DNA of 64,000 bases. Origin: Sinotaia quadrata. Its lineage: Eukaryota; Mollusca; Gastropoda; Architaenioglossa; Viviparidae. The notes below the pieces were generated by a model that had not been told where the DNA came from, ran no database searches, and saw only the letters and a list, made by a program, of their open reading frames with translations. Positions 12,053-23,799 of the stretch are shown here, piece after piece; the first letter of the stretch is position 1, and each line of letters begins with the position of its first letter. A program made the position numbers and the translations under genes. The stretch spans positions 52,986,201 through 53,050,200 of the forward strand of contig CM054184.1 of NCBI GenBank assembly GCA_028829895.1, written 5' to 3'.

Positions 12053-12194
12053 TATAAGAAGTAAGGTGAGAGAGTGGCACAATGCGAGTGACCAAGAGAG
12101 AGATTCATAGAGTGAAGTATGATGAGTGAGTGAAAAATGAAGTAAAACTGGGAGAGAAAGCGACACAGAGAGTCGAGAGCGTTTGTTAGTGAAG

Positions 12195-12255
12195 GAGAGA
12201 ATATTGACCTGAGAGAATATTGACCTGAGAGAATATTGACCTGAGAGAATATAAG
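12195..12255. repeat. Minisatellite, 17-bp unit x about 3
   Basis: Repeated tgacctgagagaatat units. The surrounding 12053-12440 stays purine-rich (gaga/gtga) without a coding signal. Confidence 0.85.
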
Positions 12256-12440
12256 ACCGTACGACTGTGAGAAAGTGTAAGTTAGAGAGTGGTTAGTAAC
12301 AAAAAGAGTATGAAGGAGAGCATGACAAAGACAGAAAACGAGTGTGGATTTGTCAAATAATGTACGAGTGACCGATCATGAGAAAAAGAGAGTGAGATAA
12401 ATGGGGTGTGATAAGAGACAAAGGTGGGGAAAAAGGAGAC

Positions 12441-12855
12441 AGTGATAAACCTTGTTGCTATTTCTCCATTTGGTTTTCATTATTCTGTAAAAAATAAAAT
12501 GTAAAACAAATTTTAAGAGAGCATTTGCTAAGACGCATTTCAAATAAAATGAAAATACCTCCTGACATTAGTCTATGCACACAAAATAAATTCCCTGAAG
12601 TCTTCAAGTTAAGGGAATCTTAATTTGTAGGATCATTTTGCCCGCTGCAGTTTTAAAGAGAAGACCACGCAGGAATGGAGAAAAACATGTTTAATGTTTT
12701 ATACGTCAAGGTTCTTTTTTTTTTTTTAAAAAGGAAAGAAACCTCAAGAAAACCGAAAGTCTGATAATAAATGTCAATAATGACGTCATCAGCCACTTCA
12801 AGAAACAAGAACAAAGTTTGCTGGTTTAAGGGCATTCGCGAGGAAGTGTAACGGA
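12441..12855. other. Unassigned stretch
   Basis: Contains a T-run at about 12714-12727. No gene or element recognised. Confidence 0.5.
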
Positions 12856-12859
12856 TAAC

Positions 12860-13345
12860 TGAATATTGAGTAATCTTCCTCAGCAACGATATTAAGCCTT
12901 CTTCGCAACACTGTCTAGTCTTCTTTAGCAAAGATATCTAGCCTTGCCACAAAAGATATCTAGCGTTTTTCGGCAAACAGTGTCTAGCCTTCTTGGCAAT
13001 GAGAAACTGTCTTCATTAGCAAAGGTATGTAGCCTTTCTCGTTAACGGAATTTAGCTTTCGTCAAGAAGGATATGTAATCTTCTTTATCAGTAGTACACA
13101 GTCTTACTTAGCTTATAGCATCTATTCCGTTTTAGCAGCATGATATCAGATATGCCTCTTTAAAAGTAGTACATAGCCTTCTTCAGCAGATTTCTAGTCT
13201 TCGTCAGCAACGTGTCTAGCCTTCTTCAGCAACGGTATATACCCTTCGTCAACAATATTTTCTTACCAAAATATCTAGTCTGTTTTAGAAGTAGTGGCTG
13301 ACATTAATCAGCAAGAGTAAGTAATCTCCTTAACATTGAGCCTCA
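12860..13345. repeat. Strongly degenerate tandem array, ~28-32-bp
   Basis: The phrases tagccttctt and cagcaac recur about 15 times with irregular spacing and many substitutions, consistent with an ancient minisatellite. No open frame is maintained. Confidence 0.6.
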
Positions 13346-13760
13346 CTCGGTTATACAGTGAGTGTTACACTCCCGTCATACGGCGATTAGCTTTCTTCAC
13401 CAGCGACGACTGGCTGTCTTCAGCTGACGGCAGCTAAGCTGCCGCACCGACATTTCTAAAACTCTCTTTCTCTAGAATAAGTACCAATAGAGTATATAAT
13501 CAAATCAGACCATGTGACTCCGCTCACCTTAAAGCATAACTGTTCCACTCAGTGCTTATCGGCGTTTCACCGACAAACTAACGATGATGTAGCACGAGGA
13601 CAAACTTGTCGCGAGGACAAAACGCGCCAGGTGGACGACAGTGCATCACGAGAAGTGCACCTCGTCGGGAAGTGTAGGCATTATGGACAATATTATACGG
13701 TTATAAATATTATTTTATTTATAATCTCAATCTCCAGAATTTTACTAGTGAGCGCATTAA
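13346..13760. other. Unassigned stretch
   Basis: A 93-codon frame at 13514-13795 has ordinary composition but matches no domain I know. I regard it as chance. Confidence 0.4.
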
Positions 13761-13764
13761 TTCT

Positions 13765-14000
13765 TCAGACAGATTTTCAGACCCACTTCAGGTGACAATA
13801 CTGAAAGTCGTATTTTCAGACACACTCCTGATGGATTTTCAGACACACTCCTAGTGACGGTGCTGAAAGTCGTATTTTCAGACACTGCTGATGTGAATTC
13901 TCAGACACATTGCTGATGACTGATTCTCAGACACACTGCAGATGGCAGATTTTTAGTTACACTGTTAATGATGCGCAGATTCTTCGCACAGAATTTTATG
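13765..14000. repeat. Degenerate tandem repeat, ~28-bp unit
   Basis: The phrase ttttcagacacactcctgat and variants recur about 7 times with irregular spacing. Confidence 0.6.
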
Positions 14001-14155
14001 ACGATAGACTTAGGATAGATTGATTCCTCAGATTTGCGACTGGTTAAATGTTCATGATACATTTATTCCTCTGACAGATTTCCGGATAAAGTGCTCACAA
14101 AGCACACGTTCTTTGAACACATTTGCAGATAGACTACTAATAACACATCCTGCTC

Positions 14156-14438
14156 TTTTGCTGTTGTCACATCTATTTACCGGCAGACACTTTTGCTGTT
14201 GTCACATCTATTTACCGGCAGACACTTTTGCAGATGTCACATCTATTTACCGGCAGACACTTTTGCTGTTGTCACATCTATTTACCGGCAGACACTTTTG
14301 CAGATGTCACATCTATTTACCGGCAGACACTTTTGCTGTTGTCACATCTATTTACCGGCAGACACTTTTGCTGTTGTCACATCTGTTTACCGGCAGACAC
14401 TTTTGCAGATGTCACATTTATTTACTGACGGATACTTT
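14156..14438. repeat. Minisatellite, 35-bp unit x 8, two interspersed variants
   Basis: Units start ttttgctgttgtcacatc or ttttgcagatgtcacatc and end in accggcagacac. The order of the two variants (T = ctgttg, A = cagatg) from left to right is T T A T A T T A. Open in three plus-strand frames only because the unit lacks stops. Confidence 0.95.
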
Positions 14439-15034
14439 CTCCTCTTGTGGGAAGGAATCCTTTACACGTACGTAAGTGTTGACGTAGTGAAGCGCTGACA
14501 GGGTGATGAAACTCTAAACACTTCACCCTAATCTCGCTCTTTCTTGAGCGTCTAATTAAGCCTCGCAGGGGAGAGAAGAAAATACCGCATTGATTATTTC
14601 CTGTTTTGTTTGCAGTTAGACATGTGTTTGACACTGCACCAGAGGAAGTGCATCTATTGACGACACGCCAGAAGAACGCGCATATGTGCAAGAAACACCA
14701 ATCATCGTTCAAAGAAAAAAAAAACTACTGCTTACCTTAAAGTTTCTTAACCATAACAAACAAACAAAAAACTTTTAAAGCAGTTTGGGATAGAACTAAG
14801 TAAACTGAAGTAATAAATAAAATTACGAGAAAATCTGCAACAGGTGGCGGAGGTTTAGACTGGAAACTGGCGTGACAGATATTAATGAAAATCTGTTTAT
14901 AAGTTTAGAGTTCTCCAAGACATTTTCCCAGAACACAAAATCTAGCTAATTATTTTACACCGTCCCCACCCACACCCAGCTCTCCACCCAAACGCCTTGT
15001 GTGTTTTGCCTCTAACTAATTTAATTTTCTTCTG
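14439..15034. other. Unassigned stretch
   Basis: The minus frame at 14422-14712 partly overlaps the end of the array and matches nothing I recognise. The rest is AT-rich. Confidence 0.45.
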
Positions 15035-15492
15035 ATTTAAATCTTATCTTAATTTATTTTAAAACTTTGCTTTTCTATCATTATCAGTATAGTATACGTT
15101 TTTGTAGCAGTGACGTGTGTGTGTGGGGGGGGGGGGAGGGATGTGTGTGTGTATGGAGCGGCCGGGAATGCGATATTTGTGCAGCTATAAACTTCCACCC
15201 TTAACACCACGTCTGTCTTGCCTTAAACTACATCAGTTGGCTTTCGGTTTAAATCTTATCATATAATTTATTTCCAAAATTTACTTATCTTTAGTGTATA
15301 GTATATATTCTTGCAGCATTGAGAGCAGAGCACATATATCTGTGTGTCTGTGTGTCTGTGTGTGTATGTGTGTCTGTGTGTGTCTGTGTGCGTGTGTCTG
15401 TGTGTGTGTGCGCGTATATGAACGTGTTTGATATGTGTGTGTGCGCGCGCTTGTGGCACGGCCGGGTGTGTGGTACCTGTGCAGCTATAAAC
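15035..15492. repeat. Local duplication around (TG)n cores
   Basis: 15035-15195 and 15247-15492 are diverged direct copies. Both start tttaaatcttatc, pass a tagtata segment, contain a (TG)n tract, and end with cggccggg and gtgcagctataaact. The (TG)n in the second copy has expanded with TGTC interruptions. Confidence 0.75.
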
Positions 15493-16635
15493 TAAAAATG
15501 CATTCTATCCACTAAATGGAAGACAGTTGGGGAGCACTGCCAGAGTTGTAGCGAGTGGCAGTAATCGAGAATTGAATGTAATGAATATATTATTCACTGC
15601 AATGATATAACAAACACCGTGCTTTACTCAAGCTCTCTCTCAGCTAATGAGCAATGGAGAAAATTATCTGGGAATGCAATAAACGCCAGAATGGATATGC
15701 AGACTACAGTTACTCCGTCAGTATGGGATTGTTGAAAACTGGAAAGAGGGTGAGAGGAAAAAATATGACAGGGGAGATAAATAGATCGTAAGCAGTCAGA
15801 TAAAGAGAGGTTATAAATAAAACAAACAGATCGTCACAGAACGGTTATGTATGAGAAAGAGATGCATGCGCACACGCACACACAGACCACACACACACAC
15901 ACAAACACACAAACACACGATACATTTATCAAATTTAGTGTAGTTGCTTGTGCTCAGCATATTGATAAACATTTGTTTCTCGGAATTACAGCTGTTATAC
16001 TCTCGATTATTGTTTTAAAACTTTAAAAATAAATCTTATAACATTTGTTTCTGTCACCTGCATACGCCGTTGTAGATTGACTGGATAAAAACTGAATAAG
16101 CTGTGCCAAACTTTTAACACTTGACATTTGTGACTCTGTCCCTGGTGTCTTCGATAACTGTTGCATAATAGAGTCCTTTGTTTAACGCTTGTATCTGATA
16201 ACGGGTTATTCACTTTAAAGGACAACACTTGTGTCACATGACTGGTTCCTGATTTTAACAATAAATAAACGTGTTTAACAGTTGTTTCTTACAAATTACG
16301 ACTTAGATCTATGTTGATAACACTAAAACATAAGAACACCTTAACACTTGCCATTCAAAGCTGCAGCACCACGACCACCAGAAACAACGTATGTACGGAG
16401 AGTGGGGTGGGAAGAGGAGTGTCAGCACTGGTATGTCAAAGAAGAAGTGGGTATTGGGCCCAGAAGATGACACTAAAGCCCTTAGAGCTTAATAAGAGTG
16501 TAAACGGAAACGTTCCACAAAGTACGTCTTAGAACATAGAATAATAAGACAATCCCATGTCAACTGATGAAAACATTTAAGCAAAGCATCTTTTTTCTTG
16601 AAGATGGATAAACAAATGAATTATTAATGCCTCCC
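15493..16635. other. Unassigned 1.1-kb stretch
   Basis: Holds a short (CA)n at about 15885-15920 and two short frames (16007-16261 minus, 16311-16532 plus) with no recognisable domain. Confidence 0.45.
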
Positions 16636-16640
16636 TCCCT

Positions 16641-16675
<35 letters not shown>

Positions 16676-16677
16676 AC
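16625..16677. repeat. Poly-C/(CT)n microsatellite
   Basis: A CCCT-rich tract running into (CT)n. Confidence 0.9.
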
Positions 16678-16793
16678 ACCTTCTTTGATAAGATAAACCT
16701 AGGGTTGATAGTTCAGAAGAGAACAATTGTAGAACTGGACTGTACATAATAACTCGTTAGACCGAAGCAACGAAAACAAAACAAAAATGTTTT

Positions 16794-16918
16794 TGCACAT
16801 ACTATTCTCAACGAGATTACGAGATCCTAGTAATGAAAATAGTTAGCCTGTTTACATACTATTCTCAACGAGATTACGAGATCCTAATAATGAAAATAGT
16901 TAGCCTGTTTACATAAAT
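16794..16918. repeat. Tandem duplication, ~62-bp x 2
   Basis: The phrase acatactattctcaacgaga with its 3' part (gaaaatagttagcctgttt) occurs twice head to tail. The copies differ at one visible position (ctagtaatg/ctaataatg). Confidence 0.9.
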
Positions 16919-17580
16919 TGAGTGAATTTAGAAAATCTAATTTCGGAATTCAAGTCATAAATGTAGCTAACGTGTTTTTTGTTTTGTTTTTTAAAGGATG
17001 GAGATAACCTTTTTTCATACCCTCCCCGCTCTCTTCTCCACCCCCTTCATTCTCTCCACTAACCCTCTCTCCCCTCTTCTCCTTGCAGTCTACCGGCGCT
17101 ACCCTGCCGAAACTATTAACTGAGCAAATTGAGTGAGCAAATTGAGTGAGCGTCCATCCCCTTGACTGACTGGTGAACGAAACGTTTTGTCTACGTGCCC
17201 GTCACGTGACTTTCTCACTGGAACATCTCAAGACCCATGATCCGCTTCGCATTAAAAACACATTTCGTCCGGTTTAACATTGAGTACGTTGTCTTCAGTC
17301 GTCCACGTTTTTGTTGTCAGAAAGAGAAAGAGAGAGAAAAGAGAGCGAAAGTGTGAGGTTAAAGGTTAAGTAGTGTAATGCAGCGCCTCAAGTAAAGCAG
17401 CTGCCGATTATGTCGCAAATGGCGAAGCAGGTTGTCGCGATCTTTGTGGACTAAGCTCGCGCCTTTACGTCGGCTTTACGTCGCCTTTACGTCGGCTCTG
17501 GCACGCAGTCAAAATAAACTTGGAAACTGATGCTTTCTACCCGTGGAAATGAAATATACGTACTCACAAATATTTGTACA
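16919..17580. other. Unassigned stretch, locally GC-richer
   Basis: Contains a pyrimidine-rich patch (about 17010-17090), a small direct repeat of gagcaaattgagt (about 17123-17150) and a tttacgtcggc repeat (about 17463-17495). No coding exon could be supported. Confidence 0.4.
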
Positions 17581-17655
17581 GGGTAGGCAAGTGACTTAGT
17601 AAGTGGTCACTTTAATTTCCTTCAAAGTTCGAATCCCTAAAATTCGAAACATTTA
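17581..17655 (+). repeat. Possible tRNA-derived SINE head (relic)
   Basis: An A-box-like phrase (gtgacttagtaagtgg, about 17591-17606) is followed about 20 bases later by a good B-box match (agttcgaatccc). This spacing and wording are typical of tRNA-derived SINE promoters. I could not fold a convincing full cloverleaf, so it is not called a tRNA gene. Confidence 0.4.
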
Positions 17656-18100
17656 TTTATGCAATTAAATGAATGTGTCTTTAGATAAAACTTCATTTAT
17701 AAATGTACTTGTAGACTTGCCCTTTTCTTTCTCTGCACAAATATTTGTCGAGCACGCGTTTTACTTTGAAGGGGGTTAAACTCCAGATTCTTACAAGTCG
17801 TCACTCGTGGCAACAGTTTACTTTAATGAGAGATGAAAGGCCTTAAACACACAAGACAACCAGCAGACGTTTTTGTTTTGTTTTGCACTCGGAATGTTCA
17901 AGAAACGCTGCACTCTTCCGGTGTCGGCGTTTGCATTTCATTCGTCTTAATTACCTGCTCGGTCAAGGCCGAGACAGCTCCAGTCGAGGGAGAGAAGTGA
18001 CGCTTTTCAACCAACACCCATAATGCACTCTCAATGCTGTCTTACACCTCAAACAATTTTGTAGTTGGTGGTGGCGGCGGTGGTATCTGATAGAGATGGA
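17656..18100. other. Unassigned stretch
   Basis: Nothing recognised apart from a GGT/GGC run at about 18064-18084. Confidence 0.5.
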
Positions 18101-18106
18101 AGTTTA

Positions 18107-18245
18107 ACTGTGACGTACAGAGACCACTGTGATGTACAGAGACTACTGTGACGTACAGAGACCACTGTGACGTACATAGACCATTGTGACGTACATAGAC
18201 CACTGTGACGTGCAGAGAGCACATTGACGTAAAGATACCACTGTG
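18107..18245. repeat. Minisatellite, ~19-bp unit x about 7
   Basis: Units of ccactgtgacgtacagaga with minor variants. Each carries a TGACGT half-site. Open minus-strand frames across it are unit artefacts. Confidence 0.9.
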
Positions 18246-18364
18246 ACTGCATTCTGACTCTGAGACCAGTTTAAGAGTTTTCTAATTCATAATTTTCATT
18301 TTACGTTTTCTTAATTCATGAAATAAACTTATATAGAAATCAGACTGTTTGTAGCAAGCATGAT

Positions 18365-18690
18365 GTTTGACTGGTAAAATAGTCAGTTATAGTTAAGCAC
18401 AGACATACATTTTATCTTTACTTTAATTGACAGGTAAAATCTGTGTTTAACTATCATTGACAGGTAAAATGTCTATCTATACTTAAATATTACTGACAGG
18501 TAAACTATCTGTATTTAACTATAATTAAGAGATCAAATGTTTATTATTTCTTCACCATAATACCATTCCTATTTGTGCTTAACTATAAATGGCAGGTAAA
18601 ATGTCTGTCTGTTTTTAACTGTAACTGACAGGTAAAATTCTATCTGTGATTCATTACCATTTCTGGTAAAATATCTATCGGTAGATAACT
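18365..18690. repeat. Degenerate tandem repeat, ~45-bp unit x about 7
   Basis: The phrase tgacaggtaaaatgtctgt, preceded by a taactata segment, recurs with variable spacing. Confidence 0.6.
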
Positions 18691-19529
18691 ATAATAAGTT
18701 GCTTACTGAAATCTTCAAGGTTAACACTACAGAATACATTCAAATGGATATAATATACTTTTCGTACGTTCAAAGTAAAACTGGTTGAAGATTTGTAAAA
18801 TCCATACAACTAAGCAAAGGAAATTTATCTTTGAAAAAATATGCAGGTACAAAAATAAATGAAAGGCACACAAATCGAATTTAAGAAAGAACGAAAATGC
18901 AGTCTGACACGTGTTTGGGCCTCCCAAGAGATTCTGAAAGGAAATTATTTCATGCAGTATGTCGCTCACTGAAACCAGTCTTAAAAAAAACGATTAGGGT
19001 TAAAGTCGGCCTCAAAAAAGGAGAGTTCATTCTTAGATAGTTCTACACAGTTACAGTTCTCTATGGCTGTATTCATAGATGGCGTAAGTTTTATATGGCT
19101 GTATTCATAGATGGTGTAATTTTTATATGGCTGTACTCCTGAAGGGCTGCAGTTCTCGACTGTAAAAGCACCTTTCTCATGTGAATTTCAAGGATGACGA
19201 ATAGCTTTGAGTCATGGTCAGATGCTACGATGGCCATAGCAAAAAAAAAATTTCAAATCTGGACGAATTAAAAAAATATAAATATCTTCCAGAACCATCC
19301 TACTTTTAAATGGAATTTTTTTCTTTGAAGCGTATGATTAGTACAAAGTTGGAGTAAGTATATATGCCAACCGTTTATCACTCACCTTTATTTTGCTGCG
19401 AATTATTTCCCTTTGACGTCCGTTTAAATATTTCCCATTAGCACCTATCAAAGAAGATTAACAGTAGGCAACTTGACCCTGACCGTCCCATCAGCAGCAG
19501 CGTTGAATGAATTAGCAATAAGACGAGGA
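18691..19529. other. Unassigned stretch with a short 32-bp repeat
   Basis: About 19060-19140 has two and a half copies of a 32-bp unit (tatggctgtattcatagatg). The rest shows no gene; a minus frame at 18727-18969 is not recognisable. Confidence 0.5.
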
Positions 19530-20234
19530 GCGGTACATAAAACATTATAATGATGGTAGACTTTTAGCGGTACATAAAACATTATAATGATGGTAGACTT
19601 TTAGCGGTACATACTATCAAACATTATAATGATGGTAGACTTTTAGCGGTACATACTATCAAACATTATAATGATGGTAGACTTTTAGCGGTACATAAAA
19701 CATTATAATAATGGTAGCCTTTTAGCGGTACATAAAACATTATAATGATGGTAGACTTTTAGCGGTACATACTATCAAACATTATAATGATGGTAGACTT
19801 TTAGCGGTACATAAAACATTATAATAATGGTAGCCTTTTAGCGGTACATAAAACATTATAATGATGGTAGACTTTTAGCGGTACATACTATCAAACATTA
19901 TAATGATGGTAGACTTTTAGCGGTACATAAAACATTATAATGATGGTAGCCTTTTAGTGGTATATAATATCAAACATTATAATGATGTAGCCTTTTAGCG
20001 GTACATAAAACATTATAATGGTGGTAGCCTTTTAGCTGTATATAAAACATTATAATGATGGTAGCCTTTTAGCGGTACATAGTATCAAACATTATAATGA
20101 TGGTAGACTTTTAGTGGTATATATCAAACATTATAATGATGGTAGCCTTTTAGCGGTACATAAAACATTATAATGGTGGTAGCCTTTTAGCGGTACATAA
20201 TATCAAACATTATAATGATGTTAGTCATTTAGCA
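19530..20234. repeat. Minisatellite, 37/42-bp units x about 18
   Basis: Units contain cattataatgatggtagac and ttagcggtacat. The 37-bp form reads ataaaac and the 42-bp form atactatcaaac; the two are interspersed, with further length variants at the right-hand end. Confidence 0.95.
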
Positions 20235-20574
20235 AAATTGTCTCGCATCCCATTAACTATTTTATGCGTAACTGCTTAATGATATTTAAATTTAACGACA
20301 CTTTGATTTCATTTTAAGATCAATTATCTCGTTTAAATTTGATATGCAATGTGTGGTGATTGGCAAGTTTCATTTTAACTGCTATACGAAAATGTAAGTT
20401 TACGGTCTTTCTACTTTTATCTCAGTCCATCTTTCTGACTCTCTATTGCCAGTTTATATTTTATTTCGCTTGGTCTAGCAGTACATCAGGGTGGGATAGA
20501 GGTCCTAAGTTTACGGGTTTGGAAATGTGGTTGTTGGATTTTCTCATTCATTGTTATCTTAGCAGCGACCAACG
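20235..20574. other. Unassigned stretch
   Basis: A 78-codon plus frame (20360-20596) has no recognisable domain and reads like chance. Confidence 0.4.
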
Positions 20575-20830
20575 GCATACTATTTCCTTTTTTTAAAAAC
20601 TATTTTTAACTTTCAATAGACCCTTAATATATGTGCACGGCTTGCAACGCCCCAATTTTGTCTTAACGGCCTACTATTTCTTATTTTTAACTTTCATTAG
20701 ACCCTTAATATGTATGCACAGCTTTTTTCGCAAACCCCAAATTTTATTCTATCGGTCTACTATTTCTTATTTTTAACTTTCAATAGACACTTAATATGGC
20801 TTGCAAAACCCAAGTTTTGTCTTATCGAAC
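20575..20830. repeat. Tandem repeat, ~80-bp unit x about 2.5
   Basis: Repeated landmarks are aactttcaatagacccttaa, tatgcaca and cctactatttcttattttt, with substantial divergence. Confidence 0.75.
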
Positions 20831-21049
20831 TAACTGGATACAGAATAGCTCACCAGTTTGACCTAGAGCTTAGGTCACTGGAGCGAGAGGTTAACCAGCG
20901 TTTGACCTTGTGTACCGCCGCTCGTAATTCAACTGGTTTGAATTCCGACTGACTGAAAACAGGTAGCTGGTTTTCTTTTGTTATCTTTAGTACGTCAAAA
21001 AGTTTGTATTTTTAGTGACTATAAAATATTCTTTTAGGGAAGGAGGCTT

Positions 21050-21380
21050 TTATAGCTACCCACACTCTGGAAGAACACATCTGAGTGTTACGGAAGTTAT
21101 TCCAGCGTTTGAAGGAATGTAACATTACTGCTCCCCTAACCAAATTTTTCTTTGGACATTTTAAACATCAATATTTGTGACACACAATGAGACAAGGTCT
21201 CCTGTGACCAGAGAGACAACAAAAGTAAGAAAACTTGAAGAGATGGAGAAATCCGACTCCAAGACAAATATTAAATACTTTTGGGTGTTAGATGGTTACT
21301 ATTCAAAATTCATTCCCAAGTTCAGTGCTTCACCAAACCACTCCTACACTCTGTTGATGTATAGTGGCCAGGTTTGCTAA
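21050..21380 (+). pseudogene. Ty3/gypsy reverse transcriptase relic
   Basis: Two frames together read like the C-terminal part of gypsy RT. From 21061 the phrase TLEEHI-stop-VLRKLFQRLKEC precedes a TKFFFGHFKHQYL block, matching the family's W-EEH-L--V--RL and K-C-F-----YLGH positions. From 21177 in another frame, KLEEMEK is followed by IKYFWVLDGYYSKFIPKFSA, matching the thumb motif FLGL-GYYR-FI--F. There are stop codons at the LEEHI and QYL positions and a frame change near 21177. The catalytic YxDD region is not present. Copy B of the dispersed family begins about 370 bp downstream, so both may be parts of one decayed LTR element; that link is inference. Confidence 0.7.
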
Positions 21381-21749
21381 CTACATCGAGCAATTTCTGG
21401 TGCAAGGAAATTACTGAAAATTGCAAACATTGTCTTCTGCTTAAGGGAGTATTAAGGCAGAGCACAGATTAAGCTTTGAGAAAATAGCAGTGAATCAAAG
21501 GAAGGAAACACGTGGAATTTCTGTGAACAATAACTTGTTTCTTACAAAAGTGCATGAAGGACTATTGAGAGAGCACCTAAACCAGATTATGTATAAACTA
21601 TTATTGCTTGTCTCTAATAACTCCATTTCTATTCTCTGATAAGAACTATTCTATTGACATTAAATTGATGAATTGTGTTTTAGGATATAAGACTGTTTAA
21701 TTATTAAACTTTTTGATCATGCTTTCATGGAAATATTCATGTCAAGTTA
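21381..21749. other. Possible continuation of decayed retroelement
   Basis: No frame longer than a few dozen codons. It lies between the gypsy RT relic and the dispersed-repeat copy B and may be internal element sequence, but I could not identify RNase H or integrase motifs. Confidence 0.3.
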
Positions 21750-22160
21750 TGTTATTAAATTGTATTTGTTACACGTATATTATATATATATATGACTGTT
21801 CATTTAATAAATTTATTGTTCAATTCCTTGATCTTCTTACATATATTGATAACCTTATGTAGGAGAAGAAAGTAGGTGGATAGGGGCTCACTAAAAAACA
21901 GATAAGATGGATTTGTCTTCTCCTTTTTTTAAGAAATTTTCCACCTATGGAAATATTATGTGATGGTAAATGTTTGTCTTTAATGTTGTGGAATAGAGAA
22001 AACATTACAGTGCCCGCATATCCGCAAAGTGAGAGAGACGAGCGGTGTCTGCTGGAGAATTATTAACATAAATTAAGATTCTCATCACTTGTAATTAGTT
22101 ATGGACGATTAATTAATTAATACTAATCATAACTAATAACTAGGTGGCGATGGCGTCACT
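21750..22160 (+). mobile_element. Dispersed repeat family, copy B
   Basis: Shares with copy C the ordered blocks atattgataaccttat, ggagaagaa, ggggctcacta, ttttccacct, ggaaatat, ggtaaatgtttgtcttta, gtggaa-agagaaaac, cacttgtaat and tagttatggacgattaatta. With copy A it also shares a gactgttcatttaataaatt-like start. It ends near a gtggcgatggcgtcac segment that has counterparts at the ends of copies A and C. Confidence 0.8.
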
Positions 22161-22164
22161 ATAT

Positions 22165-22355
22165 TATTTGCAGTCACTGCATAAACCTGTTTTATTTAGT
22201 GACGTCAAACACCTGTTTATTTTATTTGTTGTATTCATCTGTTTATTTCAGTCACTGCATAAACCTGTTTATCTTTAGTGACATCATACACCTGTTTATT
22301 TTATTTGTTGTATTCATCTGTTTATTTCAGTCACTTCATAAATCAGTTTATATCT
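22165..22355. repeat. Tandem duplication, ~80-bp unit x 2.3
   Basis: Repeated blocks are cacctgtttattttatttgt and attcatctgtttatttcagt. The first unit carries tgacgtca where the second has tgacatca. Confidence 0.85.
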
Positions 22356-22894
22356 GTTTCTCGATATATCTGTTTATTGAAGTCAGTGCATATATTGGTT
22401 TACAAGCACCAAATCGTACATGTGTGTCTTTGTGTTGTGTACTCAAGTCAATGTAAGTGATTTCAATTTGGTTTATTTTGACTTGCATGTTTGCTGCAGC
22501 AAAACAAAGCCATGAATAAGATTTTCGTATTGTTAGTTATTTTTACTTATTTTTGCATGCTGGTGAGACGCCAAAGCAGCAACAGAAATAATTTCGCTGA
22601 GAGATTCAACACATAAAGAAGTGAGTGCACTTAACACACTAAATATAGACCTGTAAATCAAAATCCCCCCCCCTCCCTGCCCAGTGAATTGCAACGTTTG
22701 CTACCCGGAGTCTGCTCTTGATGTGGAACGGATAACATTAATGCTTATCTTTTCATCGAGTTGAACCCAGGATGTGGAATCCTGTGTAAAAGCGATCCGT
22801 TAGTTCCAGAGGAAGAGTACCAGGCGTTAAATAACTGGCTACAAAGTGAGCTCTGTGAAGTGACTTGTGGCAGTTAATGTGACATTCCAATCAT
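22356..22894. other. Unassigned stretch
   Basis: Contains a C-tract (about 22665-22675) and a weak B-box-like phrase (cgagttgaacccag, about 22758-22771). No gene recognised. Confidence 0.4.
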
Positions 22895-22899
22895 GGGTG

Positions 22900-23720
22900 T
22901 GCTGCACTCAGTGATTCGTGCACCAAACACACAGGGGCAGGATTCATGATTTAAACACTCGGTGACAGGATTCATATACCAGACACACAGTGACAGGGTA
23001 GTAGTCAGTGACAGGGTTCATGTACCAAACACTCAGTGACATGATTTGTGATGTAAGCACTTAGTGACAGGGTTCAAATACCAGACATACAGTGACAGTG
23101 TTTATGATTTAAAGCATTCAGTGACAGGGGTCATGTTCCAGACATTCAGGGATTGAAGTAAAATGGGAGACAGTAATAGTCATCATGTTAAAGCAGTCGA
23201 TATCTGATGATCCCGTTCATGAATTAAGATTCAGTAACAGAACTAATGAAACCAGTACTCAACGATAGGGTTAATGCAACAAGTTTCGTTGACGGGATTA
23301 ATTTAACAGCTGCCTATCGGTTGGGTTAATGTAGCAAACTCTCATTGTAAGGAACAAAGTCATAAAAAAGGCGACAAGGAAACATTCAGAAACAGAATTA
23401 ACAACAGTGGGAAAGTTAATGATTTAAGTACTCAGGTACTGGATTAATGTAGAAAGCGCTCAGTGAAAGAGTAAAAGAAAAAGGATTAATGTAGCACACA
23501 TTAAGCGACAGGATTAATGCAAAACACTCAGACATTTAACGAAAGGAATGCTCAGGGGCGTGTTAATGTAACAAAACATTCAGTGACAGTGCTGAAGTAA
23601 CAAACAGTGAAATGTTACAGTGACAGATTAATGTAGCAAATGCACTTTGACAGGATATATAGTAAGCACAATATCAGGGTTGGTGTAGCAAGCACTCACT
23701 GTGAGTTAATATAGCAAACA
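22900..23720. repeat. Large degenerate tandem array, ~35-40-bp
   Basis: The phrase cagtgacagg followed by attaatgtagcaaacac or ttcatgtaccaaac recurs about 20 times with heavy divergence. It is an ancient minisatellite and retains no open frame. Confidence 0.65.
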
Positions 23721-23799
23721 GTTTCAGGACAAGTATAGCTCCAGGAAAAAAAGTGTCCTGTTTCACGAAGGACACAAAACAATAGGTACATTTTACCTG

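Noticed and set aside
11706..12166. Three overlapping ~130-residue Ser/Leu/Phe frames
   Set aside because: All three frames of the 44-bp unit lack stops on the minus strand; simultaneous openness in three frames marks a repeat artefact.
17581..17655. Functional tRNA gene
   Set aside because: A/B-box-like words are present, but acceptor and anticodon stems could not be paired, so only a SINE-like relic is reported.
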